Below the pieces are notes generated by a model. It saw nothing but the letters and a program-made list of their open reading frames with translations, ran no database searches and was not told where the DNA came from. Positions 53,241 through 60,474 of a stretch of 60,474 nt of DNA are shown here, piece by piece (the stretch's first letter is position 1; each line of letters begins with the position of its first letter). A program made the position numbers and the translations under genes. This stretch comes from an uncultured Balneolaceae bacterium (lineage in GTDB: Bacteria > Bacteroidota > Rhodothermia > Balneolales > Balneolaceae), in the NCBI GenBank assembly GCA_913057825.1, contig CAJXOW010000015.1:1-60474 (forward strand). Reading direction: 5' to 3'.

Positions 53241-53615
53241 ATGAAAAACCAAAATCAAAATAACAAGGTGGAGCATGAGGTGAATCACACCCTCAGCCTG
53301 CTGTCGGATGTGAAACGTGCTCGTCCGGATAGCGGATTCTACGACCGGGTCCTTTCCCGTATGAACCGGGAAGATCCTGAAAAAAGGTACACGGAATCCC
53401 CCTTGACCGCTTTAGTGCTCTGGCCAAGATTTTCCTACCTGGCAGCGGCTCTTTTGATTTTAATCGTACTCAACAGTTTCTCCATTTTTTATTACTTGAG
53501 TGACGCACAAACGGTGGACGATACCGTCAGTTTTAATGCCTATGTGGAACAGTACATGACCTCCGCACCGGGACTTTACGATTATGAAGAGCTGGAAGAC
53601 AAGTTAGATGAATAG
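53241..53615 (+). CDS. Membrane protein, probable anti-sigma factor
   Basis: 124 residues from ATG at 53241; a longer frame upstream overlaps the sigma gene and is not used. Cytoplasmic part ~75 residues (NHTLSLLSDVKRARPDSGFYDRVLSRM...), one membrane segment (YLAAALLILIVLNSFSIFYYL), then a short periplasmic tail rich in acidic residues. Single-span proteins that follow ECF sigma genes commonly hold the sigma factor; no zinc-binding HxxxCxxC motif (ZAS) is visible, so the class is different from RsrA/RskA types. Assignment is from size, topology and context. Confidence 0.78.
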   Translation: MKNQNQNNKVEHEVNHTLSLLSDVKRARPDSGFYDRVLSRMNREDPEKRYTESPLTALVLWPRFSYLAAALLILIVLNSFSIFYYLSDAQTVDDTVSFNAYVEQYMTSAPGLYDYEELEDKLDE

Positions 53616-53618
53616 ACT

Positions 53619-54203
53619 ATGGCACTCATGACCAAAACACGCATTCTTGCCGGTGGACTCATCGTTATGGTAGTCCTCAATCTGGTAATCCTCGGAACGT
53701 TGTGGTACCGGCAGCCGCCGCAAATTGACTTTCAACGCACGCCCTCCGGCCAACAACGTGGCGCGGGAGTTTCAGGAGCTATTGTCCGCCAATTGAACCT
53801 CGATCGCCGGCAAAGACAACAATTCCACCAGTTACACCAAAAACATATGCAACGGATGCAGACGCTCAGACAGGCATCCTTTAATTCGCGCAAAGAGCTT
53901 TTTTCTCTTTTGAGTTCAGACTCCGTAGATGCATACCGTGAGAAACGAGACAGCCTGGCTTCTGTACTTGCCCGACAGCACATGCAGATGGAACAAGCCA
54001 TTTTTAATCACCTGAAAAACCTCCGACAACTGTGTCGACCCGATCAACTCCAGCATTTTGATCGGATGTTAAACATGGTCATGCAGCGTATTGGTCCGGG
54101 GCCGGCCCATGCTCCCGGAGGACGCGGCCCTATGTTCAGGCGACATGACCAGTCGAATCGAGGTCCGAATCAGGGCCCGCGAAATGCGCCTAAAAATCCT
54201 TGA
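53619..54203 (+). CDS. Spy/CnrX-like periplasmic metal or stress sensor
   Basis: 194 residues. N-terminal membrane anchor (GGLIVMVVLNLVILGTLWY) and a periplasmic helical domain with Spy-like features: SGAIVRQLNLDRRQRQQFHQLHQKHMQRMQTLRQ and AIFNHLKNLRQLCRPDQLQHFD. Many His, Met and Cys (H56-like HQKHMQRM, C in LCRPD, MVMQRIG) suggest metal binding, as in CnrX/ZraP-type sensors. It follows the anti-sigma gene by three bases and so completes a sigma/anti-sigma/sensor operon. The last 14 bases overlap the opposing alpha-galactosidase gene. Confidence 0.82.
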   Translation: MALMTKTRILAGGLIVMVVLNLVILGTLWYRQPPQIDFQRTPSGQQRGAGVSGAIVRQLNLDRRQRQQFHQLHQKHMQRMQTLRQASFNSRKELFSLLSSDSVDAYREKRDSLASVLARQHMQMEQAIFNHLKNLRQLCRPDQLQHFDRMLNMVMQRIGPGPAHAPGGRGPMFRRHDQSNRGPNQGPRNAPKNP

Positions 54204-56049
54204 TTTTCAACATGCCCGATTCCGGCACCTCGAACTGATGCACCCCGGCTTCAAGATCGACACGCTCGGTACGCACCTCTTCACCTGTGGGCGTATAAAC
54301 TTGATAAATCATCGCTTTGGGGGCATAACCAAAATCTATCGTAACTTCGTCGCGCGTGGTCGCATTCGCCACGTGAATATTGGGCTGATATTCCTCCTGG
54401 CTGATCACCACCGGCTCATATAATCCGTAAATCGTATGATCCTTTTCTTGGGCCTCCAAAAGAGGATATACGGATCCCGGTGCATGAGCCCTGAATTCGG
54501 CATCCATCAGAACCATACTATAGTTTTTCTGGTACTTGGTCCAAAACTCCACCATTTTCAGGTGATCATCAGGCAAGCGTTTGAGACGAACCGACAGCTG
54601 GGGCACAGCGAACAAGGTGTTTAATAACTGGCGGGCCGCCGATTCCACCGACTCCGACGGATGCCACATATACATGTCCGAGTGCACGGCTGTTGAATCG
54701 GCCATCAAGCGAAGATTGGCAATACGAGCCCGGTTTAACACCTCCATGTTAGGCGCGTCCACGGCCCTGAACATATTACCGTATTTACGCATCAGCGGAC
54801 CGATATAGGGTTGACGAAACTCGATCATGATATCCTCGTTTTCAGACTTTAACCTATTCATAATATCGGTCATCAATCGATCTACCGCCCGATTAACCGA
54901 CGCGTAGTCGCGTCCTCCGGTAGCCGTCATCCGGGTCGAATCAACCGGGGTAAACCACCCGATGAAATCCAGTTTGAATCCGTCTATATTCCATTTTTTC
55001 AGGGCATCAACGTAAGTATTGATCAAAAACCTGCGAACTCCCGGGTAGCGCGGATCCAGCACATACGCTCCCCCCAGGCCTTCACGTAGATACTTCCCCT
55101 TAAAGCGATCAAAGTTATCCGCGTTTTTTCCCACAAAAGGGACCGAATACCACAGCATAATATCCATTCCCAGGGAATGGACTTGCTCGACAAATGCTTT
55201 CATATCCGGTATGCCCTCCGGTTTCCAATCGCCGGTATAGTCATATCCCCGGTTCATGTCGGTCGTCTGCCACCCGTCATCAACAATAACCGTCTCAAAG
55301 CCCAGCGACCTGGCTTTTCGCAATTCACGCATCAAGGTATCCGGATCCAACACCTGGTGAAAATTATACCACGTAGAGTAGACCGGTTTCATGGCCTGAT
55401 CAGGTATGGAAGCAGGCTTGTACCGATTCATATCAGACCACCAGCGAGCAACTCCATTCAAAGCTTTCTCATATCGGATATCCCTCAAGTCAAACCGGAT
55501 ACGTACAGAATATGAGTTGCGTTCCGGCACCTTTTCAGAAAAGAAGGTCACCGCATTATGTACATGGGCGTCCTCTTCCTTGATATACGAGTCGATCTCA
55601 ACTTTGCGCAGGGCGTCGGAAATAGCAAACGTAAAACGATTCTGATCTGCATGATTCAGATAAGCCAGGACCGGCATATTCCGGGCCGCCCTGGAAGTAA
55701 TGGGACTGTTAAAAAAATTAACTTTGTCGACTCCCGTTTTACTATTCCAAAAAGCATATAAATCGTTCGACGGAAAGCGCCACTTGACGGTAAATTCCGG
55801 GGGTATTACCGTTTGAGCCGACGTCAGAGTCAGCTTTAGCTCGTATAGGTTTTTGTCCAGTTTGCGAACCGAGCGGTCGATATGAAACGGATCCAGCTCT
55901 CCCTCAATCTTTACTGAATCGGGATGAAATGGTAACGTGTGAAAGGAATCTTGTCTGCCCGTTTGTTGCGACTGAACGCTCGAAGCACTGCCGGCAATCA
56001 TGAAAAATGCTGCCAGAATACCGAAAAAGTATCGTATTAATCGAGTCAT
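54190..56049 (-). CDS. Alpha-galactosidase (GH36-like)
   Basis: 619 residues from the ATG at 56049; an upstream ATG at 56151 would add 34 residues without a signal. Signal peptide IRYFFGILAAFFMIAGSASSVQS. TIM-barrel with FETVIVDDGWQTT, WKPEGIPDMKAFVEQVHSLGM, D361 in DGFKLDFIGWF (expected nucleophile, KxD) and later EFRQPYIGPLMRKYGNMFRAVD, typical of GH36. The enzyme removes terminal alpha-galactose from oligosaccharides or polysaccharides. It is exported, so acts outside the cytoplasm. It is not next to other carbohydrate genes; overlaps the Spy-like sensor stop by 14 bases on the opposite strand. Confidence 0.9.
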   Translation of the reverse strand: MTRLIRYFFGILAAFFMIAGSASSVQSQQTGRQDSFHTLPFHPDSVKIEGELDPFHIDRSVRKLDKNLYELKLTLTSAQTVIPPEFTVKWRFPSNDLYAFWNSKTGVDKVNFFNSPITSRAARNMPVLAYLNHADQNRFTFAISDALRKVEIDSYIKEEDAHVHNAVTFFSEKVPERNSYSVRIRFDLRDIRYEKALNGVARWWSDMNRYKPASIPDQAMKPVYSTWYNFHQVLDPDTLMRELRKARSLGFETVIVDDGWQTTDMNRGYDYTGDWKPEGIPDMKAFVEQVHSLGMDIMLWYSVPFVGKNADNFDRFKGKYLREGLGGAYVLDPRYPGVRRFLINTYVDALKKWNIDGFKLDFIGWFTPVDSTRMTATGGRDYASVNRAVDRLMTDIMNRLKSENEDIMIEFRQPYIGPLMRKYGNMFRAVDAPNMEVLNRARIANLRLMADSTAVHSDMYMWHPSESVESAARQLLNTLFAVPQLSVRLKRLPDDHLKMVEFWTKYQKNYSMVLMDAEFRAHAPGSVYPLLEAQEKDHTIYGLYEPVVISQEEYQPNIHVANATTRDEVTIDFGYAPKAMIYQVYTPTGEEVRTERVDLEAGVHQFEVPESGMLKIKDF

Positions 56050-56230
56050 AAAGTTGAAGTGAATTTTTACACCCTGCCATTTGACTATTCTTAAAATAAC
56101 CGTCCGCCGTGTTAACAAAAATTTAAAAATTACAGCATCATATTTTTGCAACTTTTACACGTCTGGAACGTATATCATATATAAGAAAGATTTAAAAATT
56201 TAACGAGTCAGAATGGATTAACAGCAATTA

Positions 56231-56254
56231 CGGTTCGTAAAACCGCATTTTTTT
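56231..56254 (+). terminator. Short hairpin with T-run (possible weak terminator)
   Basis: CGGTT-CGTAA-AACCG then CA and seven T. Only a 5-base stem, but on the plus strand and followed 4 bases later by the structured RNA candidate. Function uncertain. Confidence 0.35.
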
Positions 56255-56257
56255 ATC

Positions 56258-56377
56258 CATACCTTTGCTTAACTGTAACTACTCCCTACGGTTAAGGTTA
56301 GATTCATTCCCACATGGTAAGGAACTCAAAGGTATGCGAGGGGCCTCGACGATGATTTATCGAAGAGGCCTTTTTTT
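56258..56377 (+). ncRNA. Structured RNA candidate ending in a Rho-independent terminator
   Basis: A 10-base perfect stem (CATACCTTTG 56258-56267 with CAAAGGTATG 56327-56336) closes a domain with an inner CTTAAC/GTTAAG hairpin (56268-56296) and a TTCC/GGAA pair (56307-56324). Right after is a terminator: GGCCTC...GAGGCC with an inner CGAT/ATCG stem (56342-56370) and T7. No plus-strand gene reads into it within 2 kb, because the nearest upstream one ends at 54203 and the alpha-galactosidase faces the other way. So it must be a short transcript of its own or the leader of the gene at 56450. The stem's left arm contains TACCTTTG, which is also a perfect -7 promoter element, so the two readings (promoter or RNA stem) are not separable by eye. 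Confidence 0.55.
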
Positions 56378-56449
56378 ATTGAATTCCACCTGTACGGCCT
56401 CTAAATTAGATAGCACATTCAATCATCCCAACAATAGATCCGTTCTCTT

Positions 56450-56644
56450 ATGAACACCTATAAGGTTATATTGGCCAGCGGAAAAACTCTTGAAATTGAA
56501 GCGGATTGGTTTCGAATCGATGAAGAGAGCAAACGAATAATATTTCACGGGAAAGGCGTTGACAATAGCGAACTGCATTTCCCCTCCGAAAACACCACCA
56601 TCATTAACCAGTCCCTCTGGAACGACACGATTCGGGAAGCCTGA
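56450..56644 (+). CDS. Small protein of unknown function
   Basis: 64 residues (MNTYKVILASGKTLEIEADWF...). Reads as an antiparallel strand protein: YKVILASGKTLEIEADWFRI, KRIIFHGKGVDNS. Balanced composition supports it being real. It lies 73 bases after the terminator of the structured RNA candidate, so its expression may be controlled by read-through. No recognised family, membrane segment or partner. Confidence 0.6.
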   Translation: MNTYKVILASGKTLEIEADWFRIDEESKRIIFHGKGVDNSELHFPSENTTIINQSLWNDTIREA

Positions 56645-56755
56645 TCGAACCTCCCGTTTCTTGAAATACGCCGGATGTTTGATTAGGTGCCCTCTCTTTA
56701 TTTATGGCACAATTTCCCATAACTCTGGTGGTCTTTCTCCCCCACTATTTCCCTC

Positions 56756-57829
56756 TTACTCGTAGTAATTAACGATTTTATACTTCTGGTCCATAGTCGA
56801 AGCCAATGCCTCTTCCACAATTGACAGCGCTTCCGTACTGTAGAAAATGTTTACATTTCCGTTAATTTCGAGCGATTGATAAGAGGAACTGTTAGAACCG
56901 AATATAAAAGCTCCGTAAATTGTCACGTTACCGCTCGTCTGACTTAATTCTCCCTGGTTCAGTACCAGACCATGATAGTTAAAATCCCCGGTCAGTTTAA
57001 AGTTGGCGTTCTCCCGGATAACCAGTATGCCTGATCCGGACCCTCCGCCCATTTCCACCGTTGCGCCTGAATCGATGATTGTAATCTCCGGACTGTCATC
57101 GGAACCCAGAGTTTGGGATGAATAGTTGCCGTCCGAATAATGTGCATCAGCATGATCCATATATTCGTTCACCAGTTTATTTAAATCCCCAGTGTTCATA
57201 CTTTGGTCCACGCTCATGCTGGGTGTTCCCCCTTCTCCCGTCACATTACCCGTCTGATCCGGGCTGGCATTTTTCAACTCGTCGTAAACCGTGTCGTGAG
57301 CATCCTGGTTGGTCGTTTTAATCCCGTGCAGATCGCCAGCCGGTCCCTGGGTGCCATCCAGATTGTGATCCTGGCCGCTGATTTCAAATGCCTTGCCACT
57401 GGCATTAAAACCCAGTGAATCACTGTAAAAACCCAACGAAGAATAAATTGGCGGCATTACGCCACTACGGTGCACCAAAGCCCGCGTAGAATCATAACCA
57501 TTATTTACAGGAGTGTAGGCTTTTACGATCATATATCCATACGAGAGGCTCGAATTCATGGTATAGTCGATCGCTTTCACTGTAATATCCGTGCCCGATA
57601 TAGTAAGGGTACTTGGCCCACGCCAACTTCCATTATTTATCAACTTCCTGATCGACAGCTCTATACCCGTCATGGCCAGGTTGTTGGCCTGGGTTTTATT
57701 GTATTTCTCCGTATTACTCTCAGCAGCCTGCTCACGATCCTGCATGGTATTAATTTGTATAATACCAAAAACCACCATAAAAAGAGTCGTCAGTATTAGT
57801 GTGGCACGTCCCATAATTTCACTCCTCAC
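56756..57829 (-). CDS. Pilin/PilX-like membrane-anchored protein
   Basis: 357 residues. One N-terminal helix (RATLILTTLFMVVFGIIQINTM) followed by SNTEKYNKTQANNLAMTGIELSIRKL: the layout of PilX or minor-pilin-like proteins, although no clear prepilin cleavage site (G-F-E) precedes the helix. The rest is Ser/Asn/Gly-rich and strand-like, ending in a repeated-strand region (GSGSGILVIRENANFKLTGD, GNVTIYGAFIFGS) that looks like a polymer-forming or coat-like beta-structure. Alternative start at the second ATG (MGRATL). Neighbours give no pilus operon. Function unknown. Confidence 0.75.
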   Translation of the reverse strand: MRSEIMGRATLILTTLFMVVFGIIQINTMQDREQAAESNTEKYNKTQANNLAMTGIELSIRKLINNGSWRGPSTLTISGTDITVKAIDYTMNSSLSYGYMIVKAYTPVNNGYDSTRALVHRSGVMPPIYSSLGFYSDSLGFNASGKAFEISGQDHNLDGTQGPAGDLHGIKTTNQDAHDTVYDELKNASPDQTGNVTGEGGTPSMSVDQSMNTGDLNKLVNEYMDHADAHYSDGNYSSQTLGSDDSPEITIIDSGATVEMGGGSGSGILVIRENANFKLTGDFNYHGLVLNQGELSQTSGNVTIYGAFIFGSNSSSYQSLEINGNVNIFYSTEALSIVEEALASTMDQKYKIVNYYE

Positions 57830-57878
57830 TTTTGTTTGATATAGATCTCAACCCTGCACACCCCAATATACAATTATT

Positions 57879-57906
57879 AACATTAAAATTAAGTAATTTT
57901 AATGTT
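57879..57906. promoter_or_regulatory. Perfect AT-rich palindrome (13-base arms, 2-base centre)
   Basis: AACATTAAAATTA-AG-TAATTTTAATGTT between the stop of the DUF457 gene and the start of the pilin-like gene (both minus strand). It could be an operator for the pilin-like gene or the 3' end of the upstream transcript. Arms are long enough that chance is unlikely even in AT-rich sequence. Confidence 0.5.
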
Positions 57907-57920
57907 TGTAAAATATTGTT

Positions 57921-58952
57921 TCAATTCTTATGCTTTATCCCCCATATTCGCTGCCAGTAGCGGCTCCAAAAGCCATTATCAAGATTGAAGTTGGGGTTTT
58001 TGCGATTAAAATTGAGAATCCGTTTTCCATCATCTCCGAGTTCAAACCGATATCCCCAGATGTAGGCACCTTTTTCTTTCATCCACAAATCACTGCGCCC
58101 AAATCGCAGATCATACACCAACAAATTTCCGGCCATCCGCTCGGCCCGGTAGTAGCCGCGTGAGAACCAGAGTACCCGTTGCATCGGAAGTTCATGGCTG
58201 GTATAACGCAACAGGTAGCTATTTTTAGGAATTGCCTGAAATTCTATCTGTCCCTCCCCATCCCGTAATGAGTAAAGGCCAACATGCAACGTATCATTTT
58301 TTTCCGCATATCCGGTCCACAACAGCGTGTTAAAGGGAGTGGGGGTAGTCATTAACCGCTCATAGTCCACCTGCTGCCGGTCTAATGCATGCCGAAACTG
58401 TTCGATTGCATAAAGCTTGGCAATTCCGCCCCACACCAGATAGAGACTGCTGATGAATAAACCCGTGCCATTTATCCATCTACGCTTTTGGCTTTGTCGG
58501 TTGAGGAATAGTGAAATCAGGACCCCCAGTAACAGAGGAAGCGTATAAAGGGGATCAATGACAAAAACCGTATTTAAGTTGACCGGGTAAGTACTGAAGG
58601 GAAAAAATATCAGCGTACCGTAATTGTTTAAACAATCCAACAGGACATGGGTGGATAATATCGCAAATACCGTCAAGCTCCATCGTCGATACGAAATATT
58701 CTTACTTCGATACCCCCGGTACAGCAGCCATCCTGCCAAAGGAGTAAGAATTGCAATAAATAGAAGCGAATGAGAGAGCGAGCGGTGAACTAAAAACTGG
58801 TGAACCGGCTTAAACAGCGGTTCGACAAAGACATCAAAATCCGGCAGCAAACCAAAACCAAGCCCCCAGACCACCCCCCAGCTGCCCAACTTGCGGCCCA
58901 ATGACGCTTCTCCAATCGCCCCTCCCAGGGCGGCTTGTGTAATAACATCCAT
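57921..58952 (-). CDS. DUF457/YdjM-like membrane-bound metal-dependent hydrolase
   Basis: 343 residues. Start MDVITQAALGGAIGEASLGRKLG is the family N-terminus, with GLLPDFDVF and the histidine motif HRSLSHSLLF (residues ~55-65), a likely metal site, then several membrane segments and a late Asp of FVIDPLYTLP. YdjM-type proteins are LexA-regulated in E. coli; the function is unknown. Length is longer than many members because of a C-terminal soluble tail of ~160 residues ending near GFWSRYWQRIWGI. Single gene. Confidence 0.88.
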   Translation of the reverse strand: MDVITQAALGGAIGEASLGRKLGSWGVVWGLGFGLLPDFDVFVEPLFKPVHQFLVHRSLSHSLLFIAILTPLAGWLLYRGYRSKNISYRRWSLTVFAILSTHVLLDCLNNYGTLIFFPFSTYPVNLNTVFVIDPLYTLPLLLGVLISLFLNRQSQKRRWINGTGLFISSLYLVWGGIAKLYAIEQFRHALDRQQVDYERLMTTPTPFNTLLWTGYAEKNDTLHVGLYSLRDGEGQIEFQAIPKNSYLLRYTSHELPMQRVLWFSRGYYRAERMAGNLLVYDLRFGRSDLWMKEKGAYIWGYRFELGDDGKRILNFNRKNPNFNLDNGFWSRYWQRIWGIKHKN

Positions 58953-59092
58953 AGAACGGTATTAAATCGAGGTTTCAAGTTAAGTTGTGACCCGTATCGA
59001 ATACAGGAAAGGCAGTAATATTACATATCCGCAAGGTCTGATGAAGCCGAATGGACGTCGGGTACATTCACGAGCCTGCCGCAAAAACCCTC

Positions 59093-60220
59093 CTACTCGT
59101 TGCGTCCCGGTCCGATGGCCGATTCAGCTATCCAGCTGACTGGCATGTAGTAGAAATCGACCGTTTCCGGCGTAATTTCCTGCAGCCCTGTTCCGTCACG
59201 GTTCACTTTGAGGATATGATAACGGGTGGGAGCCTCATCCTGTTCACGATCCTGGTTATCGGTAGTTCCCATCACCAGCACTTTATTGTCATCCGGCGAC
59301 CACGTCACCGGTCTGTAGGATTTGAATGAACCCCGTGTCAAGGTATCGGCCTGTTCCGGTTCACCGTTTTCGGGCATCACCAAGACCCGCTGATCGGTCT
59401 GATCACTCGTATTGTTTGACGGACTGCTTTGCGATTTTCCTTTCATGAACATCATGTAATTCCCGTCGTGCGAAAGTATGGGTAAATTATACCCCTCCAG
59501 GTAACGCTCCCAGTTTTTCACTATCTCTCCGGTTTCATCGAAAGCTACCATCTGTGTACGCATCGGACTCGTATTGAGGTAGAGTTCGCTGGCATAGATG
59601 TTTCCATCAACTCCCCAATTTCCTAATACTTCTCTAACGCGGGGAGTATTTGTTATTTTCCTTATCTCATCTTTTTCAAGATTGACAATATAGATATCAT
59701 ATTTACCCTGGGATCCATCTGTAATATCGGTAGCTCCAACAAAAGCAATCTTTTGACCGTCGGGCGACCAAACCGGATCCGCCGTACTTTGTATCCCCCA
59801 CCGGTCATTCTCACTTTTAATTACGGTACGTTCATTTTTCCCCTGGTGATCTACTACAAACATATTCTGCCTATACCCCGACTCCAGATTATTTTTTACC
59901 ATAACAATCCGATCCCCATCGGGTGACCATTTTGCGTTAACAACCTCAAATTTATCGCTGTCGGTCAACTGTTTAACATTATTCCCATTTTTATCCATGC
60001 TATACAATTGCTTGGCATGAAAAGTGGTAAAGGGCTTGTTCTTCTTACCAATGTATAATACAGGTCCGGCAGTCGACCCGAAGCCTTCCTCTTTGCTTTC
60101 AAAAATCGAGGAGACCAGGTCACACCCCGTCAATCCGACCACAATCATGATCAGTGTCACCCAAAACGCCGTCCTGCTCATTTTTTTATCAAACTGCTGT
60201 ACGTTGTTAGTGGTAAACAT
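59093..60220 (-). CDS. TolB-like beta-propeller lipoprotein
   Basis: 375 residues. Lipoprotein signal (IMIVVGLTGCD) then TolB/PD40 repeats, each with a W-SPDG core: KWSPDGDRIVMVK, VWSPDGQKIAFVG, TWSPDDNKVLVMG, along with LYSMDKNGNNVKQLTDSDKF and LKVNRDGTGLQEIT. Such propellers bind peptides or glycans and often sit in the envelope. Start: ATG 60220 adds 13 residues before the ATG at 60181 (MSRTAFWV), which gives a more standard signal. It stands alone. Function unknown. Confidence 0.9.
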   Translation of the reverse strand: MFTTNNVQQFDKKMSRTAFWVTLIMIVVGLTGCDLVSSIFESKEEGFGSTAGPVLYIGKKNKPFTTFHAKQLYSMDKNGNNVKQLTDSDKFEVVNAKWSPDGDRIVMVKNNLESGYRQNMFVVDHQGKNERTVIKSENDRWGIQSTADPVWSPDGQKIAFVGATDITDGSQGKYDIYIVNLEKDEIRKITNTPRVREVLGNWGVDGNIYASELYLNTSPMRTQMVAFDETGEIVKNWERYLEGYNLPILSHDGNYMMFMKGKSQSSPSNNTSDQTDQRVLVMPENGEPEQADTLTRGSFKSYRPVTWSPDDNKVLVMGTTDNQDREQDEAPTRYHILKVNRDGTGLQEITPETVDFYYMPVSWIAESAIGPGRNE

Positions 60221-60302
60221 AGCGCCTCACTCTGAATAGTTAATTAGAAAATGCAAGAAGTTAAAATATCAAAAAAATTACTGAATAACGATTTGACTGT
60301 TG

Positions 60303-60474
60303 CTAAACTAATTTTCGGTACTTATAAAAATAAGGAAAAGAATCACCAAATAAACAACGCAGCTCTCCAACTGTTAATCTGTCAGAGGCCTTTGAACAAC
60401 CGGGCGGCGGTTCCGAAGTATTAAGTTTTTCGGTAAATAGATAAAAAATATGTTGTAGTTGACAGGCATTTATC
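60303..60474 (-). CDS. Possible 3' end of a gene or pseudo-coding repeat at window edge
   Basis: Open frame on the minus strand from the window edge to a TAG (~57 residues; ...TEKLNTSEPPPGCSKASDRLTVGELRCLFG... region). It overlaps the diverged inverted-repeat copy at 60386-60414. The similar segment in the archease-rtcB repeat (ETPPGGQQA) suggests a shared repeat rather than a gene. Could also be a real C-terminus cut by the edge. Confidence 0.2.
   Translation of the reverse strand, partial: INACQLQHIFYLFTEKLNTSEPPPGCSKASDRLTVGELRCLFGDSFPYFYKYRKLV
60386..60414. repeat. Diverged copy of the archease-rtcB inverted-repeat arm
   Basis: AGGCC-TTTG-AACAACCGGGCGGCGGTTCC aligns to the left arm at 38887-38916 (CACCGGGCGGCGTTTCC core) with a 2-base gap and a few substitutions, and similarity may continue into the TTAAGTTTTTC flank. 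The partner arm, if it exists, would lie beyond the window. Confidence 0.5.

Noticed and set aside
1..60474. tRNA, rRNA, CRISPR, prophage or insertion-sequence elements
   Set aside because: No tRNA-like T-loops in cloverleaf context, no regularly spaced repeats, no transposase or phage genes found by reading both strands.

Overview
The window looks like a chromosomal segment from a member of the Bacteroidota/FCB group, most likely Balneolota or Rhodothermota. The signs are a C-terminal secretion tail of the YPNPFNPTTTIEY type, PorV/PorQ-family and TonB-dependent outer-membrane proteins, many lipoproteins, start sites that mostly lack Shine-Dalgarno sequences, and at least one good match to the Bacteroidota promoter (TTG, about 19 nt, TAnnTTTG). 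I saw no rRNA, tRNA, CRISPR array, prophage or intact insertion sequence. Species-level placement is inference.

Layout. 1-12.4 kb: a glycan-utilisation locus with a TonB receptor (cut by the window edge), a large secreted protein with a sorting-like tail, a PorV/PorQ-family protein, a PF10091/GH144-like glucanase, a GH3 beta-glucosidase, a LacI regulator and a convergent sodium/solute symporter. No SusD is visible. 12.6-24.5 kb: a triple-rhodanese protein, an octaheme cytochrome with HEAT-like and TPR repeats coupled to an ankyrin lipoprotein, cydAB (bd oxidase), a Tat-exported sulfatase, an AhpD-like protein and feoAB. 24.7-33.3 kb: a YgeA-like racemase, an HD hydrolase, a beta-lactamase-fold serine hydrolase, a lipoprotein sulfatase, an exported methyltransferase, a palindromic repeat cluster and an alpha/beta hydrolase. 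33.4-39.5 kb: a 1192-aa secreted putative metallopeptidase with an internal duplication, then archease and rtcB separated by a long inverted repeat. 39.6-47.7 kb: a DUF5694 protein, a SCO protein, an mhqO/mhqD-like quinone-detoxification pair, an NmrA-like oxidoreductase with a perfect palindrome in its promoter region, a Cfa synthase and small genes. 47.8-54.2 kb: an OmpR-type two-component system, a spondin-domain protein, a Spy-like protein, and an ECF sigma / anti-sigma / Spy-like membrane sensor operon. 54.2-60.5 kb: a GH36-like alpha-galactosidase, a structured RNA candidate with an orphan terminator, a small protein, a pilin-like protein, a DUF457 membrane hydrolase and a TolB-like lipoprotein.

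How it fits together. The genes describe an aerobic or microaerobic heterotroph that degrades polysaccharides. It has glycan uptake, sulfated-substrate hydrolases, iron import, high-affinity respiration, and electrophile, envelope and metal stress responses. The regions I consider most worth checking are the 29-bp perfect inverted repeat between archease and rtcB, which has a diverged relative at the window end; the terminator-ended structured RNA at about 56.26-56.38 kb; and the octaheme/ankyrin operon next to cydAB.
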